From Clostridia bacterium (GTDB lineage Bacteria > Bacillota > Clostridia > Oscillospirales > Acutalibacteraceae): DNA of 47,267 bases. The stretch lies in assembly GCA_017442265.1 (NCBI GenBank), contig JAFSAC010000035.1, forward strand, positions 1-47,267, written 5' to 3'. The notes under the pieces were generated by a model. The model was not told the DNA's origin. It saw only the letters and a list, made by a program, of their open reading frames with translations, and did not search any database. Numbering within the stretch: the first letter of the stretch is position 1; every line of letters starts with the position of its first letter. Of this stretch, positions 8,347 to 17,477 are shown piece by piece. Both the position numbers and the translations under genes were made by a program.

Positions 8347-9291
8347 ATGGCAGACTGGAAAAAGGTGGAGCAGACCCCCGATCAGCCGGAAGCTGAAAAG
8401 CAGCAGCCGGCTCCGATCGAAGAAAAGACGGCTCCCACCGAGGAAAAAGTTGCTGAAAAACCGGATAAAAAGGCGCTGAAAGCGGCAAAAAAAGCCGAAA
8501 AAGCCGAAAAAAGACAGGCAGAACTGCTTGCTTACGCTCAGCGCATCCGTGAAAAAGAAGCTGAAAAACGCGCCCGGTTTGATAAAAACGGACGGCGGCG
8601 CGGTCGGTTCCATTGGGCGCCGGCGGTTGGCTTCATTATGAGCTTACTCGCCATCATCGGGGCGATCACGCTGGTGTTCGGCGCGGTGGATCTGGTGCGA
8701 GGACTGGCGGACGATTCCGCTCTTCGGGAGGAAATGTACTATTTCCTGCAGCCGGTTATGGCGTACAATCCGTTCCCGCAGTTTGACGATGTCAATGCGG
8801 AGGACGTGGATGAGCTGTTACAGGCGGCGGTCTGGCGGATCACCGATGCAGAGCGTATCCGGATGCTGCGCGAAAAGGATGATAACACCGCTTACGAACT
8901 GGATGCTTCCAGCCGTCTGGTGGTGCCGGTGCAGGAGGTGGTGGATTCCTACCAGTACCTGTTCGGCAAGGAGGCGGTGCTCAACCACCGTTCGATCGAG
9001 GCGGACGATCTGGAATACAGCGAGAAAAACGGCTGTTACTACGTTCCGTTCAACTTTATCAATTCACTGTATCAGCCGGTGATCGATACCGTTCGCCGCA
9101 GTGGCGGAGAGTATCAGGTCAAGGTGGCGTACGTGTCCATTAATGACCTGCAGGTGGACGAACACGGCAACACCATCGACCCCACCCCCGATATGGCAAG
9201 TTTCTCGCAGATCTACGTATTAAAGCGGGAAAACGGGCACTTTATTCTGACCACCGTCGGGGAGGAATCCGGCGTCGCGGCGACCGAATAA
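8347..9291 (+). CDS. Membrane protein with a charged N-terminal tail and an extracytoplasmic domain, unknown function
   Basis: 314 residues. Residues 1-90 are a low-complexity Glu/Lys/Ala/Pro tail with a probable coiled coil around 40-78 and an Arg-rich end. One membrane segment follows (about 92-114, APAVGFIMSLLAIIGAI...). The rest (about 120-314) is a soluble domain with no cysteine pair or catalytic motif that I recognise; it contains repeated aspartate-rich turns and ends near GEESGVAATE. The topology would place the charged tail in the cytoplasm. Single gene behind its own promoter, ATG after AGGAGGAGA. It may be an envelope or division-related protein, but that is only a guess. Confidence 0.8.
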   Translation: MADWKKVEQTPDQPEAEKQQPAPIEEKTAPTEEKVAEKPDKKALKAAKKAEKAEKRQAELLAYAQRIREKEAEKRARFDKNGRRRGRFHWAPAVGFIMSLLAIIGAITLVFGAVDLVRGLADDSALREEMYYFLQPVMAYNPFPQFDDVNAEDVDELLQAAVWRITDAERIRMLREKDDNTAYELDASSRLVVPVQEVVDSYQYLFGKEAVLNHRSIEADDLEYSEKNGCYYVPFNFINSLYQPVIDTVRRSGGEYQVKVAYVSINDLQVDEHGNTIDPTPDMASFSQIYVLKRENGHFILTTVGEESGVAATE

Positions 9292-9299
9292 AGTTTCCC

Positions 9300-9328
9300 T
9301 TGCAATTCCCGAGAGATTCAGGTACAAT
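9300..9328 (+). promoter_or_regulatory. Sigma-A promoter of the small paralogue pair
   Basis: TTGCAA (9300-9305), 17 bp, TACAAT (9323-9328). Confidence 0.75.
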
Positions 9329-9365
9329 GCGAAGAGAGTAAATCGGAAGGGATGACCTTGGCGAT

Positions 9366-9728
9366 ATGGACAATAAGCGGAGAACGATTGCAATATGGGT
9401 GGTTTCTTTACTGCTCGTTGCGGTGATGCTGGTGGCGGCTTGGTTCGCTCATAAATCCCGTCAGCAGGACTGGTGGGACGGCTGGAACGATCCGACTACC
9501 CGGCCGGATTTTTCAAACGTGACGGTTCCCACCGATAAGAACAGTGTCAACGTCGGAGGTCTGTTTCCGACCGATAAGGCGACCGACGGGACCACCGCCC
9601 GGTTAGGCGGCGGGACGGTGGCGACCACGTCGGCAACCGGCACTGCTACCCAAACAACGGAAGAACAACTCGAAACCTCCGGTTCGCGGTTTGATAATAT
9701 GCTCAGTTGGGGTGACCTGCAGCCGTAA
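9366..9728 (+). CDS. Small single-pass membrane protein, first of a paralogous pair
   Basis: 120 residues: basic N-terminus MDNKRR, one membrane segment (about 8-27), a Trp/Asp-rich patch (QQDWWDGWND), a Thr/Gly-rich linker of extracytoplasmic type, and a C-terminal motif RFDNMLSWGDLQP that ends the protein. The same motif in altered form ends the next gene. Spacing from the GGAAGG site to the ATG is long (about 15 nt); no better in-frame start exists. Function unknown. The linker length suggests that the C-terminal motif is displayed at a distance from the membrane. Confidence 0.75.
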   Translation: MDNKRRTIAIWVVSLLLVAVMLVAAWFAHKSRQQDWWDGWNDPTTRPDFSNVTVPTDKNSVNVGGLFPTDKATDGTTARLGGGTVATTSATGTATQTTEEQLETSGSRFDNMLSWGDLQP

Positions 9729-9772
9729 TAGACGGGGTGCGGCATCTCGATTGAAATGAGGAGTGACTTACA

Positions 9773-10150
9773 TTGAGAAGAAAAGGTCGAAAGTTGTGGA
9801 TATTCTTAGTATCACTGCTGATTGCGGCGGTGATGCTCGGCACTGTGGCGTGGGTGGCTTTGGGCCGCAGACGCGATCTGGAAAATCAGCCGTATGCACC
9901 GGGTGATACCGAGCCGCGCGTAACCACCACCACCATTGACGACGGCACCGGTACCACCGGCACCGGAGGGACGACCGACACCACCGACACCACCGGCAAC
10001 GCCAAGGCAACCACCAAGAAAAAGACCGACAAAAAGACGGCGAAACCGACCACAAAAGCCACCACGAAAGCGACCACCCGTACCACCGGTACCCGTGCGA
10101 CCAACTCAAAATTTGACAATAACGTCGGTTGGGGTGAGCTTCGTCCGTAA
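9773..10150 (+). CDS. Small single-pass membrane protein, second of the paralogous pair
   Basis: 125 residues starting at a TTG (9773) 9 nt after GAGGAG. It has a basic N-terminus, a membrane segment (about 9-28), a long Thr-rich region interspersed with Lys (about 48-108), and a C-terminal SKFDNNVGWGELRP. It shares with the upstream gene the layout and the terminal pattern [RK]FDN-x3-WG[DE]L-x-P. It lies 44 bp downstream, so cotranscription is likely. The Thr-rich stretch could be O-glycosylated or simply a spacer; no catalytic domain is present. Confidence 0.72.
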   Translation: MRRKGRKLWIFLVSLLIAAVMLGTVAWVALGRRRDLENQPYAPGDTEPRVTTTTIDDGTGTTGTGGTTDTTDTTGNAKATTKKKTDKKTAKPTTKATTKATTRTTGTRATNSKFDNNVGWGELRP

Positions 10151-10194
10151 AGTGCCGGTTTTCTAATCGGGAACGGCTCAAAAAGGAAGATTTT

Positions 10195-10234
10195 TGAAGA
10201 GCGATTTTGCGATTGCAAAATCGCTCTTCATCAT
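10195..10234 (+). terminator. Intrinsic terminator after the small paralogue pair
   Basis: GAAGAGCGATTTTGC (10196-10210) pairs perfectly with its complement at 10215-10229 around GATT; a flanking T-A pair extends it to 16 bp. TCATTTTG follows. Confidence 0.8.
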
Positions 10235-10290
10235 TTTGCACAAAAAAGAATTGCGAAAAATAGTGATTACGACTGTTTTTGAAAAACCCA

Positions 10291-10319
10291 TTGCAAATAA
10301 TCTGTAATTAGTGTATTAT
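10291..10319 (+). promoter_or_regulatory. Sigma-A promoter of the first solute-binding protein gene
   Basis: TTGCAA (10291-10296), 17 bp, TATTAT (10314-10319). The start codon is 225 bp further on, giving a long leader. Confidence 0.75.
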
Positions 10320-10325
10320 AAGCGT

Positions 10326-10543
10326 AGGTAATTGCGCCCCTGCTGTAGCTTTGTCTATTTTTCCGGAAACCGGGTATGGCGGCACGGCCAAACGCTCAAA
10401 ATTTTCCCCGATGTTCGGTGAAAACGGAGAGAAGGTCGGCGTTTGTCTGTCTGTCATCGGTTTTGCCCGTTTAGGTATTGAACGGCGGAAAAACGGCGGG
10501 TGCAACACCCAACGAAAAATATCAAGAGAAAGAGGAATGAAGT
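10326..10543 (+). promoter_or_regulatory. Long structured 5' leader of the solute-binding protein gene
   Basis: About 218 nt of untranslated RNA. Visible helices: CCGG-AAA-CCGG near 10363; a two-part stem GTTTT/AAAAC plus CCGTT/AACGG near 10460-10495; and GGGTG-CAA-CACCC (10498-10510), about 25 nt before the ribosome site. I match it to no riboswitch class that I know. There is no internal terminator, so any control would be translational or on RNA stability. Confidence 0.4.
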
Positions 10544-12220
10544 ATGACCAAGAAACTTTTGGCTATCCTGTTTGCAGCTCTCATGGTCATCACCCTGTTG
10601 GCCGGCTGTCAGACCACCAAGGTCTACTACTCCAGCGTAGACGGCGAAGCCGATGATGAGTACCAAGAAGAGGTTATCACCGATGGCACCAACGAAAAGG
10701 GTGAGAAGGTTACCCGCGTGGTGACCAAGACCAAGAAGGTGAAGACCACCAAGGGTCAGGCGGCCGGTAATGAAGGTGGCGGTGTGGGCACCCGTAAGAC
10801 CAAGGCCCAGGGCCAGGCGATGAAGTACACTCCTGTCGCTGACGCCGGCGCCGATTATTCGGTGAAGGGCGAGGTCACCATTGCGGTTGATATGTACCGT
10901 CCGACCGACTATGACGCGATGTTTGACGTCATGGAACAACTCTTCCCGAACGTCACCATTAAGCTCGATATGCATCAGACGACCGACGGTAAAGATAATG
11001 CGGGTGTGTATCTGAGCACGCGTATGTTGACCGGTACGGCGGCGGACATTGTCTGGGACGACGCTTCCAACGTGCTGAACTACGCGGAAAAAGGTTGGGT
11101 CTATCCGCTGAACGACTTTATCCGTAACGATTCGGAAGCGAAGTACATCCCGGCGAACCTTCGTAATGACTATACCCACGACGGTTATCTGTACGCACTG
11201 CCGCATCAAGCGGTCTTTGAGGTCACCGTGTTCAACAACAATCTGCTGAGCCAGGCGGGTCTCAAACTGCCGGCTTTGGATTGGGGCTATGCTGATTACG
11301 CGAAATATCTGGAGGCCGGTAAGAACTTGTACAGCAAGGGGTTGGCGGTGGCCGTACCCAACTTTGATGCGGTCTTTGACAAACGGTACGCCTGGGCTTG
11401 CGCACTGCAGAAGGATCCCAACGGCAACTACGGTGCTTACGGTATCAACATGAACAAGCTGTCCTTTGACGAGAACACTCTGAAAGAGACGGCGACCCAG
11501 ATCAACAACTGGCGTAAGACCGAAGGCGTGGAAGGTTACTATATGAGCATTTCCAAGACCGGCGGTATCAGCGACCTGCAGAATAAGCTGGGTATTTCTA
11601 AGTACGGTACGCTGTTTGACGTCGGTAAGGCGTTGATGTTCGATACCCAGGATAGCAAGATCTACACGAATTACCGGAACAAGTGGAAGTTCGATTACAC
11701 TATGTGGCCGGCTCCCACGGTGAACGGTCGCCAGGGCGTGCACGTTGACCACTGTGTCATCACCACCAACTGCGACAAGGCGAATCTCCCGGCCGCTTGG
11801 CAGCTGCTTCGCTTTATGACCTACTCCACCAACGGTAACCTGGCTCGTCTGTCCATGTACAAGACCGAGAACAAGAAGCTGTATGCGCTGAATTCCCGTC
11901 TGTATTATCCGACCACCACTAATCCGACGGTCGTCAAGGCGTTCGAAGAACTGCCGAGCGCGACGAATGTGGATAAGTATATGCTCTCTTGCCTGAGCAA
12001 ATCCGGTCGTATCGATGCGTATAAGCTGATTCCGAACTACAATCAAAACTGGGCTAACTGCGGTGTTGAAACTGCGTTCCAGCAACTGAAAAACGGTACG
12101 GGCGGCGGCGATTTGAACGAAGCAGTCGATGAGCTCAACAAACTCATGCAGAAGGAAGTTTCCACTGCTCGCGCGTCTGCCAAGAAGAAGGCCGAGGCGA
12201 CCGGTGTTAAGCCGAACTAA
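10544..12220 (+). CDS. Extracellular solute-binding lipoprotein of a carbohydrate ABC transporter
   Basis: 558 residues. The signal peptide ends in the lipobox LLAGC (Cys about 22), so the mature protein is lipid-anchored outside the membrane. A charged Lys/Thr/Gly linker (about 25-95) leads to a type-I solute-binding fold: KGEVTIAVDMYRPTDYDAMFDVMEQLFPNV..., TAADIVWDDASNVLNYAEKGWVYPLNDF, LYALPHQAVFEVTVFNNNLLSQAGL. These are the ordinary landmarks of family-1 sugar binders. ATG after AGAGGA. It heads the sugar locus, but a terminator follows it, so the downstream genes probably have their own transcription. Confidence 0.9.
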   Translation: MTKKLLAILFAALMVITLLAGCQTTKVYYSSVDGEADDEYQEEVITDGTNEKGEKVTRVVTKTKKVKTTKGQAAGNEGGGVGTRKTKAQGQAMKYTPVADAGADYSVKGEVTIAVDMYRPTDYDAMFDVMEQLFPNVTIKLDMHQTTDGKDNAGVYLSTRMLTGTAADIVWDDASNVLNYAEKGWVYPLNDFIRNDSEAKYIPANLRNDYTHDGYLYALPHQAVFEVTVFNNNLLSQAGLKLPALDWGYADYAKYLEAGKNLYSKGLAVAVPNFDAVFDKRYAWACALQKDPNGNYGAYGINMNKLSFDENTLKETATQINNWRKTEGVEGYYMSISKTGGISDLQNKLGISKYGTLFDVGKALMFDTQDSKIYTNYRNKWKFDYTMWPAPTVNGRQGVHVDHCVITTNCDKANLPAAWQLLRFMTYSTNGNLARLSMYKTENKKLYALNSRLYYPTTTNPTVVKAFEELPSATNVDKYMLSCLSKSGRIDAYKLIPNYNQNWANCGVETAFQQLKNGTGGGDLNEAVDELNKLMQKEVSTARASAKKKAEATGVKPN

Positions 12221-12234
12221 GTTCGTCTGACCCG

Positions 12235-12264
12235 TGATCGGTTCTTCCCGATCAACCACTTTTT
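12235..12264 (+). terminator. Intrinsic terminator after the first solute-binding protein
   Basis: TGATCGG (12235-12241) pairs with CCGATCA (12248-12254); five T follow at 12260-12264. The stem is short, so termination may be partial. Confidence 0.55.
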
Positions 12265-12272
12265 ATTGAAAC

Positions 12273-12323
12273 CCGTTTTCTTCCGGTCGGCCGGACTTCG
12301 GTCCGGCCGGCCGACAGAAACGG
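12273..12323 (+). other. Long GC-rich stem-loop in a 466-bp intergenic region
   Basis: GGCCGGAC-TTCG-GTCCGGCC (12289-12308) forms an 8-bp stem with a UUCG tetraloop. It is extended by a GTC/GAC continuation and an outer CCGTTT/AAACGG pairing. No U-tract follows. The rest of the 12221-12686 gap shows no gene or riboswitch that I recognise. Confidence 0.5.
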
Positions 12324-12686
12324 TGTGCCGGTCCTTTCGGGATCGGAGCGGCAGAGAGCCGGTCGGCTTGATGCCCACGCTTACATAGAAGCGAATACTG
12401 AATATTCCCGTGCCGTATGATGCGCGGAAAACCAATACCGACCTCACAATACCGTCCGTCTATGCTCGAAAAACGGTGTCGAATGGGGGAGGTATTTGGT
12501 GGTTTATAGAGAAAAATCGCGTCAGGGAAAAGCGAGCGATCCGAACCCGTTTTAATGGGTCTTTTCGGTGGAATTTGACCGTTTTGTCCTTGAAAACAGG
12601 TAAGGATCACGTCTACTCTGAACAACATATAGATTTTGAGTTTGATTTGCATTTTTGATGTTTTACACTTTACGGAGGTGAACAGC

Positions 12687-15632
12687 ATGTTCCACAAGAG
12701 GAAAGTCATGAGCGTTGTGTTGGCTTTGGCCCTGATGATGGGAGCAGTCACTCCCTGTCTGGCCGCCTCCGGGGAAACTGCCGATAAGTCGAAACCGGCT
12801 TCGGGCGATTCTCCCTACACTTCCTCTTCGGTTGCTGCGTGGACCGACAGTGCTCGGTTCGAAAACGGCTGGTCGTTGGATCTGGCTGCCGCACAGGTGA
12901 ACGGTGCCGCGGCGGTATTGAGCGACGGCAAAGTAACGCTGAATGCCGGAGATAAGATCAGCTTTGACATTCCGGTTGCCGAAACCGGCCGCTATGAGAT
13001 CGCGCTGAAATATTATCCGGTGGACGCTCTGTACATGGACTGTCTGGCCGACCTGACGGTAGGGGATGCCGCGTTTGTGACCACCCTGCCGCTTTTGTGG
13101 GCGGACGCTAATTCTGAGTACGGAACCGACCGCAAGGGTAATCAGCTGGTACCCGAACAGCTCAGCATTACCGAGCCGTTTATGGATATCCTGCGCGACT
13201 ACCGTGATACCAACGCTGACGAACTGCGCTTTGATTGGAAAGCGGGCGAGGTTCAGCATATCACCTATACTCCTTCTTCCCAGAAGATGGTGCTGGTTGG
13301 TATTTACGTGGCCAAAGTCGCCGAGCTCCCGACCTATGCTGAATATGCAGCGGCCAACGCTGGCAAAGCGGACGTGGAGGACGTGAAAATTCTGGAAGCG
13401 GAACGCTACATGGTGAAATCCGACTCCTTTATCCGTGCCACCACCAAGCAGAGCGCGGCGCTGTATCCGTATGACACCTACCGTAAATTACTGAACGTGT
13501 TGGAAGGCGGTTCCTGGCGCTCTCCCGGTCAGAAGATCGTGTGGGAGTTTGAGGTTGAAAAGGACGGCTACTACCAGCTTGGTATGCGGTATCTGCAGAA
13601 CTCGGATACCCACAAGCCGGTGTACCGCACCATTGAGATCGACGGCAAGATTCCGTTTGCCGAGTGGGAAACCTATGCGTTTGAAAACACCAAGAGCAAC
13701 CAGTATGCCAACAAGGTGCTGGACGTGAACGGCGAGCCGGTGAAGCTGTATCTCACCGCCGGCAAGCACACCATTGGTATGACCGTGTCGGTCGGCCCGT
13801 TTGAAGAGGTGTATGACGGCATTATCAAGCTGATGGAGGACATCAACCTCTTTGGTATGGATATCCAGAAGCTGACCGCCGGTCAGAACGACCAGAACCG
13901 CACCTGGAATATGGATTATTATCTGCCCAACGCGGTGCCGGATCTGAATGCTTTCGCGGACCGGGTGGATGCGCTGTATGCCCGTCTGGAGGAGATCAGC
14001 GGGGAGAAACCCACCTACGCGGATAACCTCAAGTACGCTTCCGAGCGTCTGCGTGTTTTGACCAAGGTTCCGAACGAAATTCCGAACAAATCGGAGCTCA
14101 TCAGCCAGGGCGATAACTCGGCGACCAAGTATCTCGGTAACGTGCTCTCCCACCTCAATTCGATGTCCATGAGCATCGACCGTTTCTACATCGGCAACAC
14201 CGAGAAGCTGCCCCGCGCCACGGCAAACGTGTTCGTGAGTCTGTGGGAAGGCATCAAGGCGTTTGTGTGGTCCTTCACCCCGGATGCGGCGGAAGGCAAC
14301 TACACCGCCACCGGCGCTGATAAGAGCACCGAGCTTACCGTGTGGATCAACCGCTCGGTGCCGTACGTACAGGTGCTGCAGCAGATCCTTGATTCGGATT
14401 ACAACTCGGTGCACGGCACCAACATTCAGCTTTCTATTATGCCTAACGAGCAGAAGCTGATCCTGGCGAATGCCACCAAGACCAATCCGGATATGGTGAT
14501 CAGTGCAGGTCTCTCCACTCCGTTTAACTTTGCGGTGCGCGGCGCGGCGAAGAACCTACTGGACTATGAGGATTTCTTACCTTATTATAATGATCATTAC
14601 AGTTTAATGACCCTGACCCCCACCACCTTTAACGGCGGGGTTTACGGCGCGGTGGAAAGCCAGAACTTCCACGTGATGTTCTACCGCACCGATATTCTGA
14701 AAACCCTGGGACTGGAAGTCCCGCAGACCTGGGATGACGTCAAGTATATGATGCCCACCCTGCTGCGGTATAATATGAACTTCTACTCGCCGCTTTCCAG
14801 CACCAACGCATATAAGTCCTTCGTGTGGACTAACCCCTTTGTGGTGCAGAACAACGGTAGCTACGTCACCAGCGATGGTTCCTCTGCGGCCTTTACCGAG
14901 GACGGCTATTTCGATGCGATGACCGAAATGACCGAGCTGTATGAGATCTACGGTATGCAGCAGGCGGTCCCCAGCTTCTACAACAGCTTCCGTTACGGTG
15001 AGATTCCGATCGGCATTGCCGACTTCAGCCTGTATATGCAGTTGACTATGGCGGCGCCGGAACTGGCCGGTAAATGGGCGATCGCCCTCGCCCCCGGCAC
15101 CGAACAGAAGGACGGCACCATTAAGCGGGATCAGGCGGCGGCGGCGACCACCTCCATGATCTTCAAAAACACCACCCGCCCGGATGAGGCGTGGCAGTTC
15201 CTGAAATGGTGGCTGTCTACCGAAACTCAGGTGAAATACGCATACCTGATGCAGGGTACCTACGGTGCGGAGTACCGTTGGAACACCGCTAACCTGGACG
15301 CGTTCTCCCAGATGTCCTACACCGAAGAGGATAAAAAGGTGATTATGGATTCCTGGAAGGAACAGTGTGAGATTACTTATCACCCCGCCAACTACATGAT
15401 CGAGCGCCAGACCAGTGACATCTGGAACAGCGTGGTGGTCGATTTTGAGAATATGGTGGAAGAGATCGACCGTGCCACTATCGTTACCAACCGTGAATTG
15501 ATCCGCAAGCTGGCGGAGTTCGGTTTCTGTGACGAGGACGGCAATATGATCAAGAACTATTCGATGTACGCTTACAGCGATCTTCAGAAGAAACTGGCAG
15601 AAATTCAGGCAAAGGAGGGTGCGGCAAAATGA
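12687..15632 (+). CDS. Large multidomain extracellular solute-binding protein
   Basis: 981 residues, roughly twice the normal size. A signal peptide (1 to about 28, MFHKRKVMSVVLALALMMGA..., cleavage near CLAASG) lacks an obvious lipobox. Two beta-rich, carbohydrate-binding-like modules follow (about 45-220 and 240-400, each with a phrase like ISFDIPVAETGRYEIALKYY or EVEKDGYYQLGMRYL), then a helical linker, then a family-1 binding fold (about 550-930: ELTVWINRS, NPDMVISAG, VYGAVESQNFHVMFYRTDIL, PDEAWQFLKWWLS). ATG 12687 follows GGAGGTG. The stop overlaps the next ATG by 4 bp, so it is translationally coupled to the permeases. The extra modules suggest polysaccharide or glycan contact before uptake (inference). 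Confidence 0.88.
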   Translation: MFHKRKVMSVVLALALMMGAVTPCLAASGETADKSKPASGDSPYTSSSVAAWTDSARFENGWSLDLAAAQVNGAAAVLSDGKVTLNAGDKISFDIPVAETGRYEIALKYYPVDALYMDCLADLTVGDAAFVTTLPLLWADANSEYGTDRKGNQLVPEQLSITEPFMDILRDYRDTNADELRFDWKAGEVQHITYTPSSQKMVLVGIYVAKVAELPTYAEYAAANAGKADVEDVKILEAERYMVKSDSFIRATTKQSAALYPYDTYRKLLNVLEGGSWRSPGQKIVWEFEVEKDGYYQLGMRYLQNSDTHKPVYRTIEIDGKIPFAEWETYAFENTKSNQYANKVLDVNGEPVKLYLTAGKHTIGMTVSVGPFEEVYDGIIKLMEDINLFGMDIQKLTAGQNDQNRTWNMDYYLPNAVPDLNAFADRVDALYARLEEISGEKPTYADNLKYASERLRVLTKVPNEIPNKSELISQGDNSATKYLGNVLSHLNSMSMSIDRFYIGNTEKLPRATANVFVSLWEGIKAFVWSFTPDAAEGNYTATGADKSTELTVWINRSVPYVQVLQQILDSDYNSVHGTNIQLSIMPNEQKLILANATKTNPDMVISAGLSTPFNFAVRGAAKNLLDYEDFLPYYNDHYSLMTLTPTTFNGGVYGAVESQNFHVMFYRTDILKTLGLEVPQTWDDVKYMMPTLLRYNMNFYSPLSSTNAYKSFVWTNPFVVQNNGSYVTSDGSSAAFTEDGYFDAMTEMTELYEIYGMQQAVPSFYNSFRYGEIPIGIADFSLYMQLTMAAPELAGKWAIALAPGTEQKDGTIKRDQAAAATTSMIFKNTTRPDEAWQFLKWWLSTETQVKYAYLMQGTYGAEYRWNTANLDAFSQMSYTEEDKKVIMDSWKEQCEITYHPANYMIERQTSDIWNSVVVDFENMVEEIDRATIVTNRELIRKLAEFGFCDEDGNMIKNYSMYAYSDLQKKLAEIQAKEGAAK

Positions 15633-16546
15633 GCACGAAGGTAAAAAAACCGTTTAAGAACCCATTGACCCACCACTCCACCCCCTTCTTGCTGGCTCCG
15701 TATGCCGCCCTGTTTATCCTGTTCATTTTGATTCCGGTTATCGCTGCGGTGGTACTGTCCCTGTTCTACTTCAATACCATTCAGACCCCGAAATTTGTGG
15801 GCCTGGAGAACTACCTCAACCTGTTCACCAACGACGAAGTGTTTATGCAGCACGTCGTTCCGAACACCATCACTTACGCGGTGTGGGTTGGTCTGATCGG
15901 CTACGTCGCCGCTTTCCTGCTGGCGTGGATGCTGTCTCAGGTTACCAAACTCCCCCGGACCATTATGGCGTTGACCATTTACGCGCCGTCTATGACCGGC
16001 GGTGTGCTCTTGTCCACCGTGTGGAAGGTGGTTTTCAACGGTGATCAGTCCGGTTACTTAAACGCCGCGTTACTGCGGTTCAACATCATCGAGGAGCCGG
16101 TCGTGTGGCTGTCCTCCTCCGAATACCTGCTCACCATTATGATCATCGTCGCGATGTGGAGCAGTATGGGTATCGGCTTCTTGTCGATGCTCTCCGGTAT
16201 TATGAACGTCAACGAGGAGCTGTACGAAGCGGCTTACATTGACGGTATCAAAAACCGTTTCCAGGAGATCATTTACGTCACCATTCCGTCCTCCAAACCG
16301 CAGATGCTGTTCGGCGCGGTTATGGCGATCGTGAATACCTTCCAGAGCGCCGGCGTCGGCGTGGCGCTTTCCGGTTCCAACCCCACCCCCGGCTACGCCG
16401 GTCAGTTGATCGTTACCCATATCGATGACTACGGATTTATCCGGTATGAAATGGGTTATGCGGCGGCGGTTTCGGTGGTGCTGCTGGTAGGCATCTGGAT
16501 TTTGACCAAGGGCGCCAACCTGGTGCTCGGCAGTAAAGACGAGTAA
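15629..16546 (+). CDS. Carbohydrate ABC transporter permease, MalF/UgpA type
   Basis: 305 residues, six predicted membrane helices. The EAA loop ELYEAAYIDGIKNRFQEI...TIP contacts the ATPase in the cytoplasm. The N-terminal MSTKVKKPFK... is short, without the MalF insert. It overlaps the binding-protein gene by ATGA and pairs with the next permease 11 bp later. Substrate is expected to be an oligosaccharide, but specificity is not readable. Confidence 0.92.
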   Translation: MSTKVKKPFKNPLTHHSTPFLLAPYAALFILFILIPVIAAVVLSLFYFNTIQTPKFVGLENYLNLFTNDEVFMQHVVPNTITYAVWVGLIGYVAAFLLAWMLSQVTKLPRTIMALTIYAPSMTGGVLLSTVWKVVFNGDQSGYLNAALLRFNIIEEPVVWLSSSEYLLTIMIIVAMWSSMGIGFLSMLSGIMNVNEELYEAAYIDGIKNRFQEIIYVTIPSSKPQMLFGAVMAIVNTFQSAGVGVALSGSNPTPGYAGQLIVTHIDDYGFIRYEMGYAAAVSVVLLVGIWILTKGANLVLGSKDE

Positions 16547-16557
16547 AGGGGGGACGG

Positions 16558-17460
16558 ATGATGAAAAAAGAAAAACCGGCAAAGAAAAAAGTGTATAAGC
16601 TGAAGAAAAACGGTATTAACCCGCAGCATTTTGAAGTGGGTCAGCTGAAATTCTACGCGATTCTGATTCCGATCTGCGCCTTTATGGCACTCCCGATCAT
16701 AATCATCTTTATGAACGCGTTCAAACCGCTGGATGAATTGTTCGCTTATCCGCCTCGCTTTTACGTGCGTAACCCTACCTGGGACAGCTTCCGCGCTCTG
16801 TTCGCGATCTCATCCACCAGTAACATCCCCGCTTCCCGTTATCTGTTCAACAGTATTATTTCTTCGGTAGCGACGGTGGTGTGCACCCTGGTCATCTCGA
16901 CCAGCGCCGGTTACGTGCTTTCCAAAAAGCGGTTCCGCGCCCGTCCTGCGTTGATGGAGATCAACAACTTAGCGTTGATGTTCTGTTCGGTGGCGGTGGC
17001 CATTCCGCGGTATTTTGTAATTTCGTACTTAGGACTTCTCGATAACTTCTGGTCCAACGTGATCCCGCTGCTGGCAACCCCGGTCGGCGTGTTCCTGGTC
17101 AAGCAGTTTATCGACGGTCTCCCGGATGCTTTGATCGAAGCGGCGGTTATCGACGGCGCCAATGATTATCAGATCCTTTTGAAGATCATTATGCCGCTGG
17201 TGAAGCCCGCCCTCTCTACCTTGACCATTATGACCTTCCAGTCGGCGTGGGGTAGTGAGGTGGCATCCACCAACTACATCAACAATGAAAGTTTGAAGAC
17301 CTTTGCCTTCTACCTACACACCCTCAGTGCCAGCGGTACCGTTTCGGGACAGGGTGTAGCGGCGGCGGCAACCTTGATCTTGTTCGTACCTAACCTGATC
17401 ATCTTCATCTTTATGCAATCGAAGGTTATGAGTACGATGGCTCATTCCGGTATTAAATAA
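16558..17460 (+). CDS. Carbohydrate ABC transporter permease, MalG/UgpE type
   Basis: 300 residues, six predicted membrane helices after a basic Lys-rich N-terminus. EAA loop: DALIEAAVIDGANDYQIL...IMPLVKP. Two ATG codons (16558, 16561) follow GGGGGG; the first is taken. Second half of the permease heterodimer with 15629-16546. Confidence 0.92.
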   Translation: MMKKEKPAKKKVYKLKKNGINPQHFEVGQLKFYAILIPICAFMALPIIIIFMNAFKPLDELFAYPPRFYVRNPTWDSFRALFAISSTSNIPASRYLFNSIISSVATVVCTLVISTSAGYVLSKKRFRARPALMEINNLALMFCSVAVAIPRYFVISYLGLLDNFWSNVIPLLATPVGVFLVKQFIDGLPDALIEAAVIDGANDYQILLKIIMPLVKPALSTLTIMTFQSAWGSEVASTNYINNESLKTFAFYLHTLSASGTVSGQGVAAAATLILFVPNLIIFIFMQSKVMSTMAHSGIK

Positions 17461-17477
17461 GAAAGGGGTTTTGTGAC

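Noticed and set aside
8347..8560. Repeated GAAAAA/AAAGCC stretch as a possible repeat array
   Set aside because: It is the Lys/Glu/Ala-rich coding sequence of the membrane protein; no spacer-repeat structure, so not CRISPR. No CRISPR array was seen anywhere in the window.
10454..12259. Long minus-strand open frame opposite the first solute-binding protein gene
   Set aside because: Shadow of a well-supported lipoprotein gene; the composition is that of antisense GC-rich DNA.
12642..12669. TTGATT-16-TACACT promoter for the large solute-binding protein
   Set aside because: Transcription would start inside the ribosome site at 12674-12680, so it is unlikely to be used. The true promoter of this gene was not found.
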